Positions 41,680 through 49,667 of a stretch of DNA of 64,000 bases are shown piece after piece. The notes beneath the pieces were generated by a model. The model was not told where the DNA came from, ran no database searches, and saw nothing but the letters and a program-made list of their open reading frames with translations. Each line of letters opens with the position of its first letter. Positions within the stretch are counted from its first letter, which is position 1. Both the position numbers and the translations under genes were made by a program. The stretch covers positions 2,542,001 through 2,606,000 of the forward strand of contig NZ_CP024847.1 in assembly GCF_002892535.1 (NCBI RefSeq), in the 5' to 3' direction. The stretch is from Aquella oligotrophica (lineage in GTDB: Bacteria; Pseudomonadota; Gammaproteobacteria; Burkholderiales; UBA11063).

Positions 41680-42196
41680 TAATATTTTCCTCAATTATGC
41701 TTCTAATTAATCGAAATAGTTTGGTGTAATTCCGGTTCTGATTTGCCTGCTGCTCTTTACGCACCTGCCGTATCAAAATTCGCAACTCAGCAATATCCGG
41801 GATGGGGAACTCAAGTGCAAACTGGGTTAAACTTTCATCGCTAGACAATAATTTGTCACGCCATGATTCGCTTAAATGAAATACTTGAGTGGACTTTAAA
41901 GATTCGCCATTTAGATCCGCCAATTTGTTGACTATAGGTTCTGCGTCAATTTTTCGCATCAATTTACCAATGTACTGATATTGCCTACGTAATGCACCAT
42001 TAGAATTTATCTGCTGCGCATGTTTTACTGCTTCAAGCAGCTCCGGAGGTAATTCCAGTTTTTTTAATTTGTCTTTTGGTAGCTTCACCAATTCTATTCC
42101 TAAATCCTGAAGCTCTTCCATCTGGGCTTTACGCTTGGTTTTACTTAGCGGATCCAAAAGCTCTTCTTCATTTAGATTTGTATTTTTTTGATTCAT
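41672..42196 (-). CDS. darP: Ribosome-associated protein DarP (YjgA, DUF615)
   Basis: DarP is a small basic/acidic factor that promotes late 50S assembly. The 174-residue helical protein has the family blocks DPLSKTKRKAQMEELQDLGI, LPPELLEAV and RRQYQYIGKLMR. It overlaps zipA. The 207 bases before tenA contain no visible gene. Confidence 0.9.
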   Translation of the reverse strand: MNQKNTNLNEEELLDPLSKTKRKAQMEELQDLGIELVKLPKDKLKKLELPPELLEAVKHAQQINSNGALRRQYQYIGKLMRKIDAEPIVNKLADLNGESLKSTQVFHLSESWRDKLLSSDESLTQFALEFPIPDIAELRILIRQVRKEQQANQNRNYTKLFRLIRSIIEENINE

Positions 42197-42403
42197 ATAG
42201 CTTATAAGTTATTTAACTTCAACCATTATATTACTATATTTTCACATTGAAAAATCCAATTAAATATATGAAAAATGAATAATTTCAAAAAATTACCACT
42301 ATTAATTGGCAAATACGTAGATGAAAACTATAGCTATATGACTAGACAAATAAGTTGAATCCGCATAAACATATTGATTTTGATAGCAGTCAGCCCACTT
42401 CTA

Positions 42404-43066
42404 CTAAAGCACGCCAAAGTAGTTGCGGTTATATGAATCATTCCAGAAGTGATACTCCCAAATAACGCAGTTGGTAAACGCATCGAGCATCTTTATCCGT
42501 GTACTTTCACTAGCAGCAACATATAATTCATCAGCAATCGTTATTGCCCGCCTAACCCCAGCTTCAAATTCACTACTCGCATAGTTATCTATCCAAAGCT
42601 GGTAGGGATTCCCTTCCGCTGAATATTTATGAATATGGCAACCTACTTGATGATAAACCCAAAAACAAGGTAAGACTGCTGCAACACCTACTTCAACTGC
42701 TTCACCTTTCGCTGTAGCGTTCAGATAACTGGTATAACCGATACAGGCGTTTGAGATTGATTTATCAATTGCCCTCACTTCGCTAAATTGCTTCCGAAAA
42801 GAACTATGTACCACTTCCTGTTCAGCAATAAAGGCACCTTTGGCAAAATCGATAAATTCAAGAATATGCTCGTTCAATTCAAGTCTGGAAGCTATTGTTG
42901 CTAGCGATTTGGCATATTCTTTCAGATAGATTGAGTCTTGTTCGATATAGTACATGAATTTATCTTTTCCTAATGTACCTTGCGATAACTCCTGATTAAA
43001 CGGATGATTCAGAATCTTTGCATAATTATGCTCACTTTGTTGCCATGCCAACTGTGAAAATTTCAT
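42404..43066 (-). CDS. tenA: Aminopyrimidine aminohydrolase (thiaminase II)
   Basis: TenA releases hydroxymethylpyrimidine (HMP) from degraded thiamine so that it can be re-used. The 220-residue helical protein has the YIEQDSIYLKEYAKSLA motif, an active-site Cys near VAAVLPCFWVYHQVG, and the ASSEFEAGVRRAI region. It is the last gene of the TPP-controlled operon and its start overlaps the thiD stop by one base. With ThiD it forms the pyrimidine salvage branch. Confidence 0.95.
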   Translation of the reverse strand: MKFSQLAWQQSEHNYAKILNHPFNQELSQGTLGKDKFMYYIEQDSIYLKEYAKSLATIASRLELNEHILEFIDFAKGAFIAEQEVVHSSFRKQFSEVRAIDKSISNACIGYTSYLNATAKGEAVEVGVAAVLPCFWVYHQVGCHIHKYSAEGNPYQLWIDNYASSEFEAGVRRAITIADELYVAASESTRIKMLDAFTNCVIWEYHFWNDSYNRNYFGVL

Positions 43067-43893
43067 TATATTGCCACCTTCTCTGCTAGATTCTGCTTCC
43101 AGATCGCATGAAAATGGTTTACTGGTCCATGTCCTTTACCAATCGCCTCATACTGAAAGCTCAAAATTGCCTGAGTAATATATTCCTTGGCATTACTACA
43201 GCTAGTTACTAATGAATCTCCCCGTGCGAGCCCACTAGCAATTGCCGCCGATAATGTACAACCAGTACCATGTGTGTTTTTACTTTTGATCCTTCTAGAT
43301 ATAAACCACTGGTATTTATCTTCGGTAAATAATAAATCCTGGCACATACCTCCCTCCATGTGCCCACCTTTAAGAAAAACTGCCTCGACCCCAGTTTCAA
43401 GGATTTGTCTGGCAGCATCCAGCATTGCCTCTTGGGTATTAATTTTATGTCCAAATAAAACCTCCGCTTCATCAGTATTTGGCGTAACAACCGTTGCTAA
43501 TGGCAGGATTTTTTCTTTCAAAGTGCTAACCGCTTCTGGAAGTAGTAGCATATCACCACTTTTGGCAACCATTACCGGATCTACAACTACTGGTATTCCT
43601 TTCGCATTTTGCTTTAGATACTGAGCTACTAGATTGACTATTTCACTATTAAATAACATTCCAATCTTTATAACATCCGGAGTAATATCAGAAAATATGC
43701 TATCTAGCTGCTCTTCAATTGCTGTTAAGGGAATTGAATAACAATTACTCACACCACAAGTATTCTGTATTGGTAATGCAGTTAATACACTCATTCCATA
43801 ACAGCCCAATGCTGAAAAAGTCTTTAAATCAGCCTGTATCCCCGCACCACCGGAAGCATCAAATCCAGCAATAGTTAATGCTTTAGCTAACAT
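43066..43893 (-). CDS. thiD: Hydroxymethylpyrimidine/phosphomethylpyrimidine kinase
   Basis: ThiD phosphorylates HMP twice to give HMP pyrophosphate. The 275-residue ribokinase-like protein has FDASGGAGIQADLKTFSALG, VVDPVMVAKSGD and KNTHGTGCTLSAAIAS with the anion-hole GTGC. It begins two bases after thiM. It supplies one substrate for ThiE encoded upstream. Confidence 0.97.
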   Translation of the reverse strand: MLAKALTIAGFDASGGAGIQADLKTFSALGCYGMSVLTALPIQNTCGVSNCYSIPLTAIEEQLDSIFSDITPDVIKIGMLFNSEIVNLVAQYLKQNAKGIPVVVDPVMVAKSGDMLLLPEAVSTLKEKILPLATVVTPNTDEAEVLFGHKINTQEAMLDAARQILETGVEAVFLKGGHMEGGMCQDLLFTEDKYQWFISRRIKSKNTHGTGCTLSAAIASGLARGDSLVTSCSNAKEYITQAILSFQYEAIGKGHGPVNHFHAIWKQNLAEKVAI

Positions 43894-43895
43894 GA

Positions 43896-44690
43896 TTATT
43901 TAACCTTTCCTAATTTATCATTTATAAAATCCCAATCGGGCGCGAAAAGACTATCGATAAACTCAGTCCTAAATTTTGCTGGCTTATCAGCTCTACGCCG
44001 TGCATCCTCTGCAACTAAAGTATAAAATGCTATGGCTATATTTGTCGCGAGAAAATAATCCTTCTCGACCGCGGCAAAGGCAGCAATTACGGCACCAAGA
44101 GCACAGCCCATCCCGCTAACTTTAGTCATCAATTCAGTACCATAACTACTCTCACTGGCTTGATCAACTCCAATGATATAATCAGTTTCACCACTTATCG
44201 CGATAATAGATTTATACTTATTTGCAAGAGATTTAGCGCTTTCAATAGCATCTTGCGACTGACGACTAGATTCGACACCATGAGTAACTACATCATTCCG
44301 CACTAATGCCATAATTTCACTAGAGTTGCCGCGGATAATATTCGCATACTGACTCAGCTCAACTGCACTATTAGTACGAATCTGGCTAGCACCAGCACCA
44401 ACCGGATCAAGAATGACAGGCTTATTCTTTGCATTGGCATCTTTAGTTGCATATTTAGCAATATTTATAAATTGATTATCAAGCGTCCCAATATTTATAT
44501 TTATTGCACCGGAAATTGACACTAGTTCAGCAACCTCATCAATTGAAGAAGACATAATTGGCGCAGCACCTAAAGCCAATAAAACATTTGCCATAAAATC
44601 TTGTGTAACTGAGTTGGTCAGATTTAAAACAACTGGTTTGGTGTTGACTAACTTTTGATGTAATCTATAAATATCTGCATAATCTATCAT
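43896..44690 (-). CDS. thiM: Hydroxyethylthiazole kinase
   Basis: ThiM phosphorylates the thiazole moiety, completing salvage. The 264-residue protein shows PVVLNLTNSVTQDFMANVLL, ILDPVGAGAS and VSGMGCALGAVIAAF with the active-site Cys in GMGC. It lies 39 bases after thiE and two before thiD. Confidence 0.97.
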   Translation of the reverse strand: MIDYADIYRLHQKLVNTKPVVLNLTNSVTQDFMANVLLALGAAPIMSSSIDEVAELVSISGAININIGTLDNQFINIAKYATKDANAKNKPVILDPVGAGASQIRTNSAVELSQYANIIRGNSSEIMALVRNDVVTHGVESSRQSQDAIESAKSLANKYKSIIAISGETDYIIGVDQASESSYGTELMTKVSGMGCALGAVIAAFAAVEKDYFLATNIAIAFYTLVAEDARRRADKPAKFRTEFIDSLFAPDWDFINDKLGKVK

Positions 44691-44729
44691 CCAGATTCTC
44701 CTCTAAAATTACTTTTATAACTATTTAAT

Positions 44730-45359
44730 TTATCTAGCTTGATTTATAAGGTTTTGAATATATAATTCCGGATTTTTAGCTTCGTGAATAGCACTGATTA
44801 GTGCAATACCAGCAACTCCAGTAGCATAGACCTGACTCACATTAGTAAGATTAATTCCACCAATTGCGATAACGGGATGTCTGGATTCTTGACAAAACTG
44901 TTTTAATCCGTCGATACCCCAGATAGTCCTGAGATTTTTTTTGGTATTAGTAGGAAAGATACTACTTGCTGCTACATAATTAAGATAATCAAGTTGATTA
45001 GCGCTCAAAAGCTCACTCATCGATTCAATCGATAAACCGATAATTTTATCTTGCCCGATTAATGCCCTAACTAATTCAGGATTAGCATCTGTCTGCCCGA
45101 GATGAATACCGTCTGCATCAAGTTCCAGCATTAGTTTGAAATCATCATTGACTATTAGAGAAGCATCATAGTTTGAGAGAACGGCTTTTAATTCCCGCCC
45201 AAAAGATAGTAGATCAGGATAAGCCCAGTTTTTCTGACGTAACTGGAGATGAGTTATACCACTTTTGGCACAAATTTCGATAAATTTAAGATACTTATCA
45301 TCAGGAAAAACCTGACAATTAGTCAATAGATGAATTTGAATTGTATTATGAGCACTCAT
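44730..45359 (-). CDS. thiE: Thiamine phosphate synthase
   Basis: ThiE couples HMP pyrophosphate and thiazole phosphate to thiamine phosphate. The 209-residue TIM barrel has HLQLRQKNW, LIVNDDFKLMLELDADGIHLGQTD and ASSIFPTNTKK, then IGGIN. It is the first gene after the TPP riboswitch. No thiC, thiG or thiS is in the window; this is a salvage-type operon. Confidence 0.95.
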   Translation of the reverse strand: MSAHNTIQIHLLTNCQVFPDDKYLKFIEICAKSGITHLQLRQKNWAYPDLLSFGRELKAVLSNYDASLIVNDDFKLMLELDADGIHLGQTDANPELVRALIGQDKIIGLSIESMSELLSANQLDYLNYVAASSIFPTNTKKNLRTIWGIDGLKQFCQESRHPVIAIGGINLTNVSQVYATGVAGIALISAIHEAKNPELYIQNLINQAR

Positions 45360-45409
45360 TTTGCACTTTTCTTACAAAATAAGCGTAAAAAGGATAATAT
45401 TGTGAATTA

Positions 45410-45498
45410 GCCTCCCTACGCTGGTATTAGCCAGAATCAGGTTCAAAGGGTTAAGGAATTATCCTCTCTCAGCAACTAGATTGTTGCACCCCCGCTAG
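45410..45498 (-). ncRNA. TPP riboswitch (thi box)
   Basis: On the minus strand the transcript has GCGGGGGTGC, then GCTGAGAGAGG, then ACCCTTTGAACCTGATTCTG and GCTAATACCAGCGTAGGGAGG, the conserved core of the TPP aptamer (CUGAGA and ACCUGAU boxes with P1-P5 pairing). It ends about 50 bases before the thiE start. The AGGATAATATTGTG and CTTACAAAATAAGCG bases between probably form the expression platform. High TPP should switch off all four salvage genes. Confidence 0.95.
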
Positions 45499-45541
45499 AA
45501 TTTGCAGGATTATAACATAAAAAAAGCAACCATAAAGATGT

Positions 45542-46135
45542 TTACCATGGTAGGCGTGTTGCTGAAGCTATAAGAGACTGGTTAACGTTTACTGTGGCAG
45601 TATAATAATGATTACTACTATTTTCAATGAAAGCCATAGAAGTTGTAACTAGTGGGTTACTGGTTTCTAGCATCATCCCTCGGACGCAATCGCCAGAACT
45701 GTGTAGTTCACTCCAATTAGTATTATTTGCATAGCTGGCATTATAGCTTAAATTATAATGTTTATAAGCATCACTCGGTGGTAGATGATCTGAACCTGTT
45801 TCATAGCCCCATAGCCCAAAACCGAGAAGTAACTGCGTTGTCTCTGAAGGAAGTAAATAAATAAGCATGCTACTTTTTTCTTCTACCACTTGTGGTGTAA
45901 CTCTCACATGAAAACTGGAATTAGCTTTAATAACTTGCTGATTTAAAAATTGCACCTCATCTCCACAATCCTTACTGTCCTTCTGCCCTTCAAGCTGACA
46001 ATCAAAGTGGTAACTATCTGTTACAGATATAGTGTAAGCCGCAGAAGTATTATTATTAATAGTCAGATAAATATCTGGAGTAGCGAAAACATGTGTAATA
46101 CCAAATATACCTAACAGCAGCAAAATCTTTTTCAT
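45542..46135 (-). CDS. Secreted protein, unknown
   Basis: This 197-residue protein has a signal peptide (KKILLLLGIFGITHVFA) and a beta-rich mature part starting TPDIYLTINNNTSAAYTISV. Two early cysteines (FDCQ, KDCGD) may form a disulfide, with a later one in SGDCVRG. The NNNT opening recalls the NNT repeats of the chitin-binding protein at 30639. A hairpin (GGTTGC before TTTTTTT on the minus strand) overlaps the stop codon and may terminate it. Its ribosome site is AAAGGTGA. I do not recognise a family. Confidence 0.8.
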   Translation of the reverse strand: MKKILLLLGIFGITHVFATPDIYLTINNNTSAAYTISVTDSYHFDCQLEGQKDSKDCGDEVQFLNQQVIKANSSFHVRVTPQVVEEKSSMLIYLLPSETTQLLLGFGLWGYETGSDHLPPSDAYKHYNLSYNASYANNTNWSELHSSGDCVRGMMLETSNPLVTTSMAFIENSSNHYYTATVNVNQSLIASATRLPW

Positions 46136-46201
46136 GACTCATCACCTTTAAAATAAATTTATTAATAAGCTTATTTTACACTTAGATACACTATTAAAAA
46201 A

Positions 46202-46218
46202 CCGTCCAAAATGGACGG
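46202..46218 (-). terminator. CCGTCC hairpin, copy 1
   Basis: CCGTCCA-AAA-TGGACGG forms a perfect 7-bp stem. On the minus strand it is followed by TTTTTT, so it can terminate the lipoprotein gene at 46321. Related hairpins occur at 49495 and 54692. Confidence 0.7.
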
Positions 46219-46320
46219 GAACAACGCAAAGGGTAGTTTTTAGATAGAAGATTTACTACCCCTGATTTTTACAATTACAAATTTGGATATAACCTAATCA
46301 CCCTAATACAACAAAATTAA

Positions 46321-47463
46321 TTATTGAAGTGATACTAGTGTAGATACTGCAATTCCAATTGGAATATATGGTGTTGAATAACCATAAAGCCCATCTGCCA
46401 TACTCAAATTACACTGAACTAGTGGACTATTTCCAGATCCTTCGGCACACAGCGCAACACTAGTACCTAACTGAGCCCCATTATACCCCCAGTTAAGTGG
46501 AAAAACTGTTTGCTGATAACTACCTATCCCTACCGGACCAGCAAATACATTTTCCCCAGAGCTGGTTTGTCCTTGCTGCGGCTGGCAATTTGCCAATAAG
46601 CCACTTTCAGTTAGTTGACAAGCTACCATATTGGCATTATTTTGTTGACCAGGATCAGTTATGTAAGCATAGCCATTAGTAATGGTCATCATCCTTGGAT
46701 CAACTAAACTGCCTGTTCCATTACTGTTGGGGGCATTACTTACTCTTAGACTATCTGGAATAAGGCTGCCATCCGCATTTAAACCAATAACATTAACTAC
46801 ATCAGTCGCACCGGATACTCCGTATAACATCTGATTTGCCGCAATTAGACTAAAGTCTGTATTACTAGCCGAATAAACCGAGCTATAAAGCATACAACTG
46901 TCTGCACTTAACTCACCTTTAGCACCGATCTGACATGCCATAATTGATGCTTTACTCTGTTCTCCCAATCCAAATGTTGGAAAATACAAAGTATTATTAG
47001 ATACGGCAGGTTGGAAAGCTCTTAGTGCTTGGGGATTAAGTTCACTAGTAGTATATACGTTACATTGATCAAATTGACCATTAGACTCTATCGCGCAGCT
47101 AACTATCTGTGAAGCAGCTAAAGGGTTACTTCCTTTATCCAAACTGATAAATGCATAATTATTATTAATTACTATCCCTACTGGCGACCCCCCATTTAAA
47201 AGCGGGTTATATCCATAATCAGTTCCAGTAGCAACAGTAGTATTGGCTGTAGTCGGACGCATAACTGAACATATACCAAAATTGTTTTGAGCTTGAATAA
47301 ATGGACATACCGAAATATCTCCAGAGCCCTGATTTAAAATAAAAGCTGTCGGATTAGTTACTGGTGCTGTGCTTCCACCAGAAGATCCACCACTATTGCA
47401 ACCTGCAATAATTAGTGGAAAAGCACATAAACTTAAAATTATGACATTACGTTTTACTAACAT
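46321..47463 (-). CDS. Repeat lipoprotein, probable beta-propeller
   Basis: This 380-residue lipoprotein has signal LSLCAFPLIIAG with the modified Cys followed by NSGG. Then about six repeats follow, most with a pair of cysteines, for example SCAIESNGQFDQCNVY, ACQIGAKGELSADSC and ACQLTESGLLANCQ, each near an AYI-type strand. The spacing suggests one blade per repeat. No catalytic residues are visible. It is probably a surface-exposed scaffold or binding protein. RBS is AAAGGAAA. Confidence 0.82.
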   Translation of the reverse strand: MLVKRNVIILSLCAFPLIIAGCNSGGSSGGSTAPVTNPTAFILNQGSGDISVCPFIQAQNNFGICSVMRPTTANTTVATGTDYGYNPLLNGGSPVGIVINNNYAFISLDKGSNPLAASQIVSCAIESNGQFDQCNVYTTSELNPQALRAFQPAVSNNTLYFPTFGLGEQSKASIMACQIGAKGELSADSCMLYSSVYSASNTDFSLIAANQMLYGVSGATDVVNVIGLNADGSLIPDSLRVSNAPNSNGTGSLVDPRMMTITNGYAYITDPGQQNNANMVACQLTESGLLANCQPQQGQTSSGENVFAGPVGIGSYQQTVFPLNWGYNGAQLGTSVALCAEGSGNSPLVQCNLSMADGLYGYSTPYIPIGIAVSTLVSLQ

Positions 47464-47590
47464 CTGATTTCCTTTAAAATTAAACTAAATTTGCTAAATT
47501 AGCTATCTACTAGAGCTCAATTGAAAAATAAACCCAACACGAGCCTTTTGACTGATTCAGTCCTATTCCTCCTTCACCAATTTGCAAACT

Positions 47591-49411
47591 TTAATGAAAT
47601 AACACTAACTGATTCCAATGATTAACTCCTGGATCAAATACCTTAATTTCTCCATAATTCGTCCCAGCAAGAATATATGGAACTCCATTTCCTTTAGGTG
47701 TTAGATCTTCATTTAACGGCCAATAAACTCTCATTGAAGTAACTGCATTATCAGTTCCCCAATCTCCATTATCACTTGTAACACCAAAGTTTGTCCAAGT
47801 ATGACTGTCATAATAATAAACTTCCGCCGCATTTTTATTACTATTATTAGTAGCAATCACAACTTGCGGATCACCTGATGATGGCCAATATGCTTGAAGA
47901 TCTAAAATAGTATTACCTTCAATAGCTTTGCCATTTGCAACATGCTCAATATTACCCTTGTTATCGTCTCTTACTAGGTTAAACCAGCTATTACGACTAG
48001 GATCATAATACTTAACCTCAGCATAGTTTGTACCAACTAAAATTCGTGGAATACAATTTTGCCCACACCAAGCAACTTGCATAGCAGTAACAGCATTATC
48101 AACGCCCCAATCTCCTTGATGAGTCTTAATCCCAAAATTGTTCCACACCTGACCATTGTAGTAATAGACTTCAGCCCCATTTGCACCACTATTATTTGTA
48201 CCTAGCATTATCTGTGGATCACCACTTATATTCCAATCAACAGACATTACACCTATAGCATCACCCTCAATAGCTCTACCATTGACAACATTTTCAATAT
48301 TACCTTTATCATCGTCCCTTACCAGATTAAACCAGTTGTTACGGCTAGGATCATAGTACTTCACTTCACCAAAGTTAGTAGCTGCTACAATATAAGGTGC
48401 AGAGCTATCTGGAGTCTCATAACCATAACGATCCCATGAAACATTTAATTGAGTAACGCTATTTCCTTTACCCCAGTCACCGTGTCCAGTTGTAATCCCA
48501 AAATTTGTCCACGAATGACCATTATAATAATAAACTTCCGCACCATTCTCACCATTGTTATCACTACCCAAAACTATTTTTGGATCATCACCATTACTTG
48601 GCCATAATACTGACATAGCAGTAACTGTATTAGTTAGTTCATTATTTGAATTAACATAGTTAATGTCTCCTTTATGGGCTTGATCCATTAGATCACTCCA
48701 CTGATTTTTAGCAGGATCATAGTACCTAACTTTTCCATACTTGGTAACAATAACCATATACGGTGTAATTCCTGCTACGCTTAAGCCATTTGCATTTGCA
48801 TATTTAATCGTTCTATCCCAAGAAACTGAAGTCTGAACAATCTCATCATAAACTTTTGTGTCTGATATATCATTCCATAAATTACCATTAAAATCATGAA
48901 CTACTGAAGAGTTACCAAATTTTCCAGCTCCATCAACGTTAAATCCTCCAGTTGATAATATCAAGGGACATTTAACACCCTCAAGCTGTGGACCAATCCC
49001 CAAATAGTTTATATGTTGGTAGCCATCATGTCTTGTAACCATATTAGCAATCGCATGATAAATACCATCAGTAAAAGCAGTTACGAGTCCACCAAGATTG
49101 GCGAACATAATGGAACCAATCCCCTCCATTACAAATTGTGCCACCTCTGAAATAAACACATTCTCAAGTGAACCTCGCACTAATAGTCCATATATAGGGA
49201 CTGAATAAATACCAGTAGATGCACCGTAAACTATTTCATACTGTTGTGCATCTGGAAGGGTATCGCTTTTTAACGATTGCTTTTTATTAAGATTTTGATT
49301 AATTGCTATACTAGGAGATTGAACACTGCTTATAGAGTTTGATTGCCCACTGTTACATCCCAATAAAATGGAAGATACTAAAAGGGAGCTGATTAATGTT
49401 TTAATTTTCAT
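47591..49411 (-). CDS. Seven-repeat lipoprotein, likely seven-bladed beta-propeller
   Basis: The ATG at 49411 (AAGGAAAG upstream; 49468 rejected) gives a lipobox SILLGC then NSGQS. After about 200 residues of unassigned sequence come seven repeats of about 55-65 residues, each with a core such as GEVKYYDPSRNNWFNL, AEVYYYNGHSWTNFG or GEIKVFDPGVNHW and a following W...P.I..GTN strand. Two repeat types alternate, indicating past duplication of a pair. Seven units fit a closed propeller. Function unknown, probably surface binding of glycans or proteins. Confidence 0.83.
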   Translation of the reverse strand: MKIKTLISSLLVSSILLGCNSGQSNSISSVQSPSIAINQNLNKKQSLKSDTLPDAQQYEIVYGASTGIYSVPIYGLLVRGSLENVFISEVAQFVMEGIGSIMFANLGGLVTAFTDGIYHAIANMVTRHDGYQHINYLGIGPQLEGVKCPLILSTGGFNVDGAGKFGNSSVVHDFNGNLWNDISDTKVYDEIVQTSVSWDRTIKYANANGLSVAGITPYMVIVTKYGKVRYYDPAKNQWSDLMDQAHKGDINYVNSNNELTNTVTAMSVLWPSNGDDPKIVLGSDNNGENGAEVYYYNGHSWTNFGITTGHGDWGKGNSVTQLNVSWDRYGYETPDSSAPYIVAATNFGEVKYYDPSRNNWFNLVRDDDKGNIENVVNGRAIEGDAIGVMSVDWNISGDPQIMLGTNNSGANGAEVYYYNGQVWNNFGIKTHQGDWGVDNAVTAMQVAWCGQNCIPRILVGTNYAEVKYYDPSRNSWFNLVRDDNKGNIEHVANGKAIEGNTILDLQAYWPSSGDPQVVIATNNSNKNAAEVYYYDSHTWTNFGVTSDNGDWGTDNAVTSMRVYWPLNEDLTPKGNGVPYILAGTNYGEIKVFDPGVNHWNQLVLFH

Positions 49412-49494
49412 AGACACTTTCCTTAAAAATATGTACTTCTTAGCTAAAATTATTTGGTTCAATAGCATATTCTAGATTAAATTACCAAGTTTAA

Positions 49495-49517
49495 GAACCG
49501 TCCAAATTGGACGGTTC
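49495..49517. repeat. CCGTCC hairpin, copy 2
   Basis: GAACCGTCCAA and TTGGACGGTTC form a perfect 11-bp stem with a one-base loop, in the 256-base gap between the lipoprotein and chitinase genes. A T-tract is weak. It shares the ACCGTCCAAA core with copies at 46202 and 54692. Confidence 0.72.
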
Positions 49518-49625
49518 ACAAAACTCTTTTACAAAAATAGCTAGAAGATAAAGGTAGTAGATCTGGAAAATTTTCTATTTTGCTATTTCCCAGATATTAT
49601 GAAAGTTATAATTAATCTTACCTAG

Positions 49626-49653
49626 AAAAAGCAACCATAAAAATGGTTGCTTT
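49626..49653 (-). terminator. Terminator of the chitinase gene
   Basis: AAAGCAACCA and TGGTTGCTTT form a perfect 10-bp stem with a six-base loop, and the minus strand continues in T. It is 15 bases after the chitinase stop. A variant half of the same sequence is found near 45525. Confidence 0.88.
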
Positions 49654-49667
49654 ACTAAGAATTAGAT

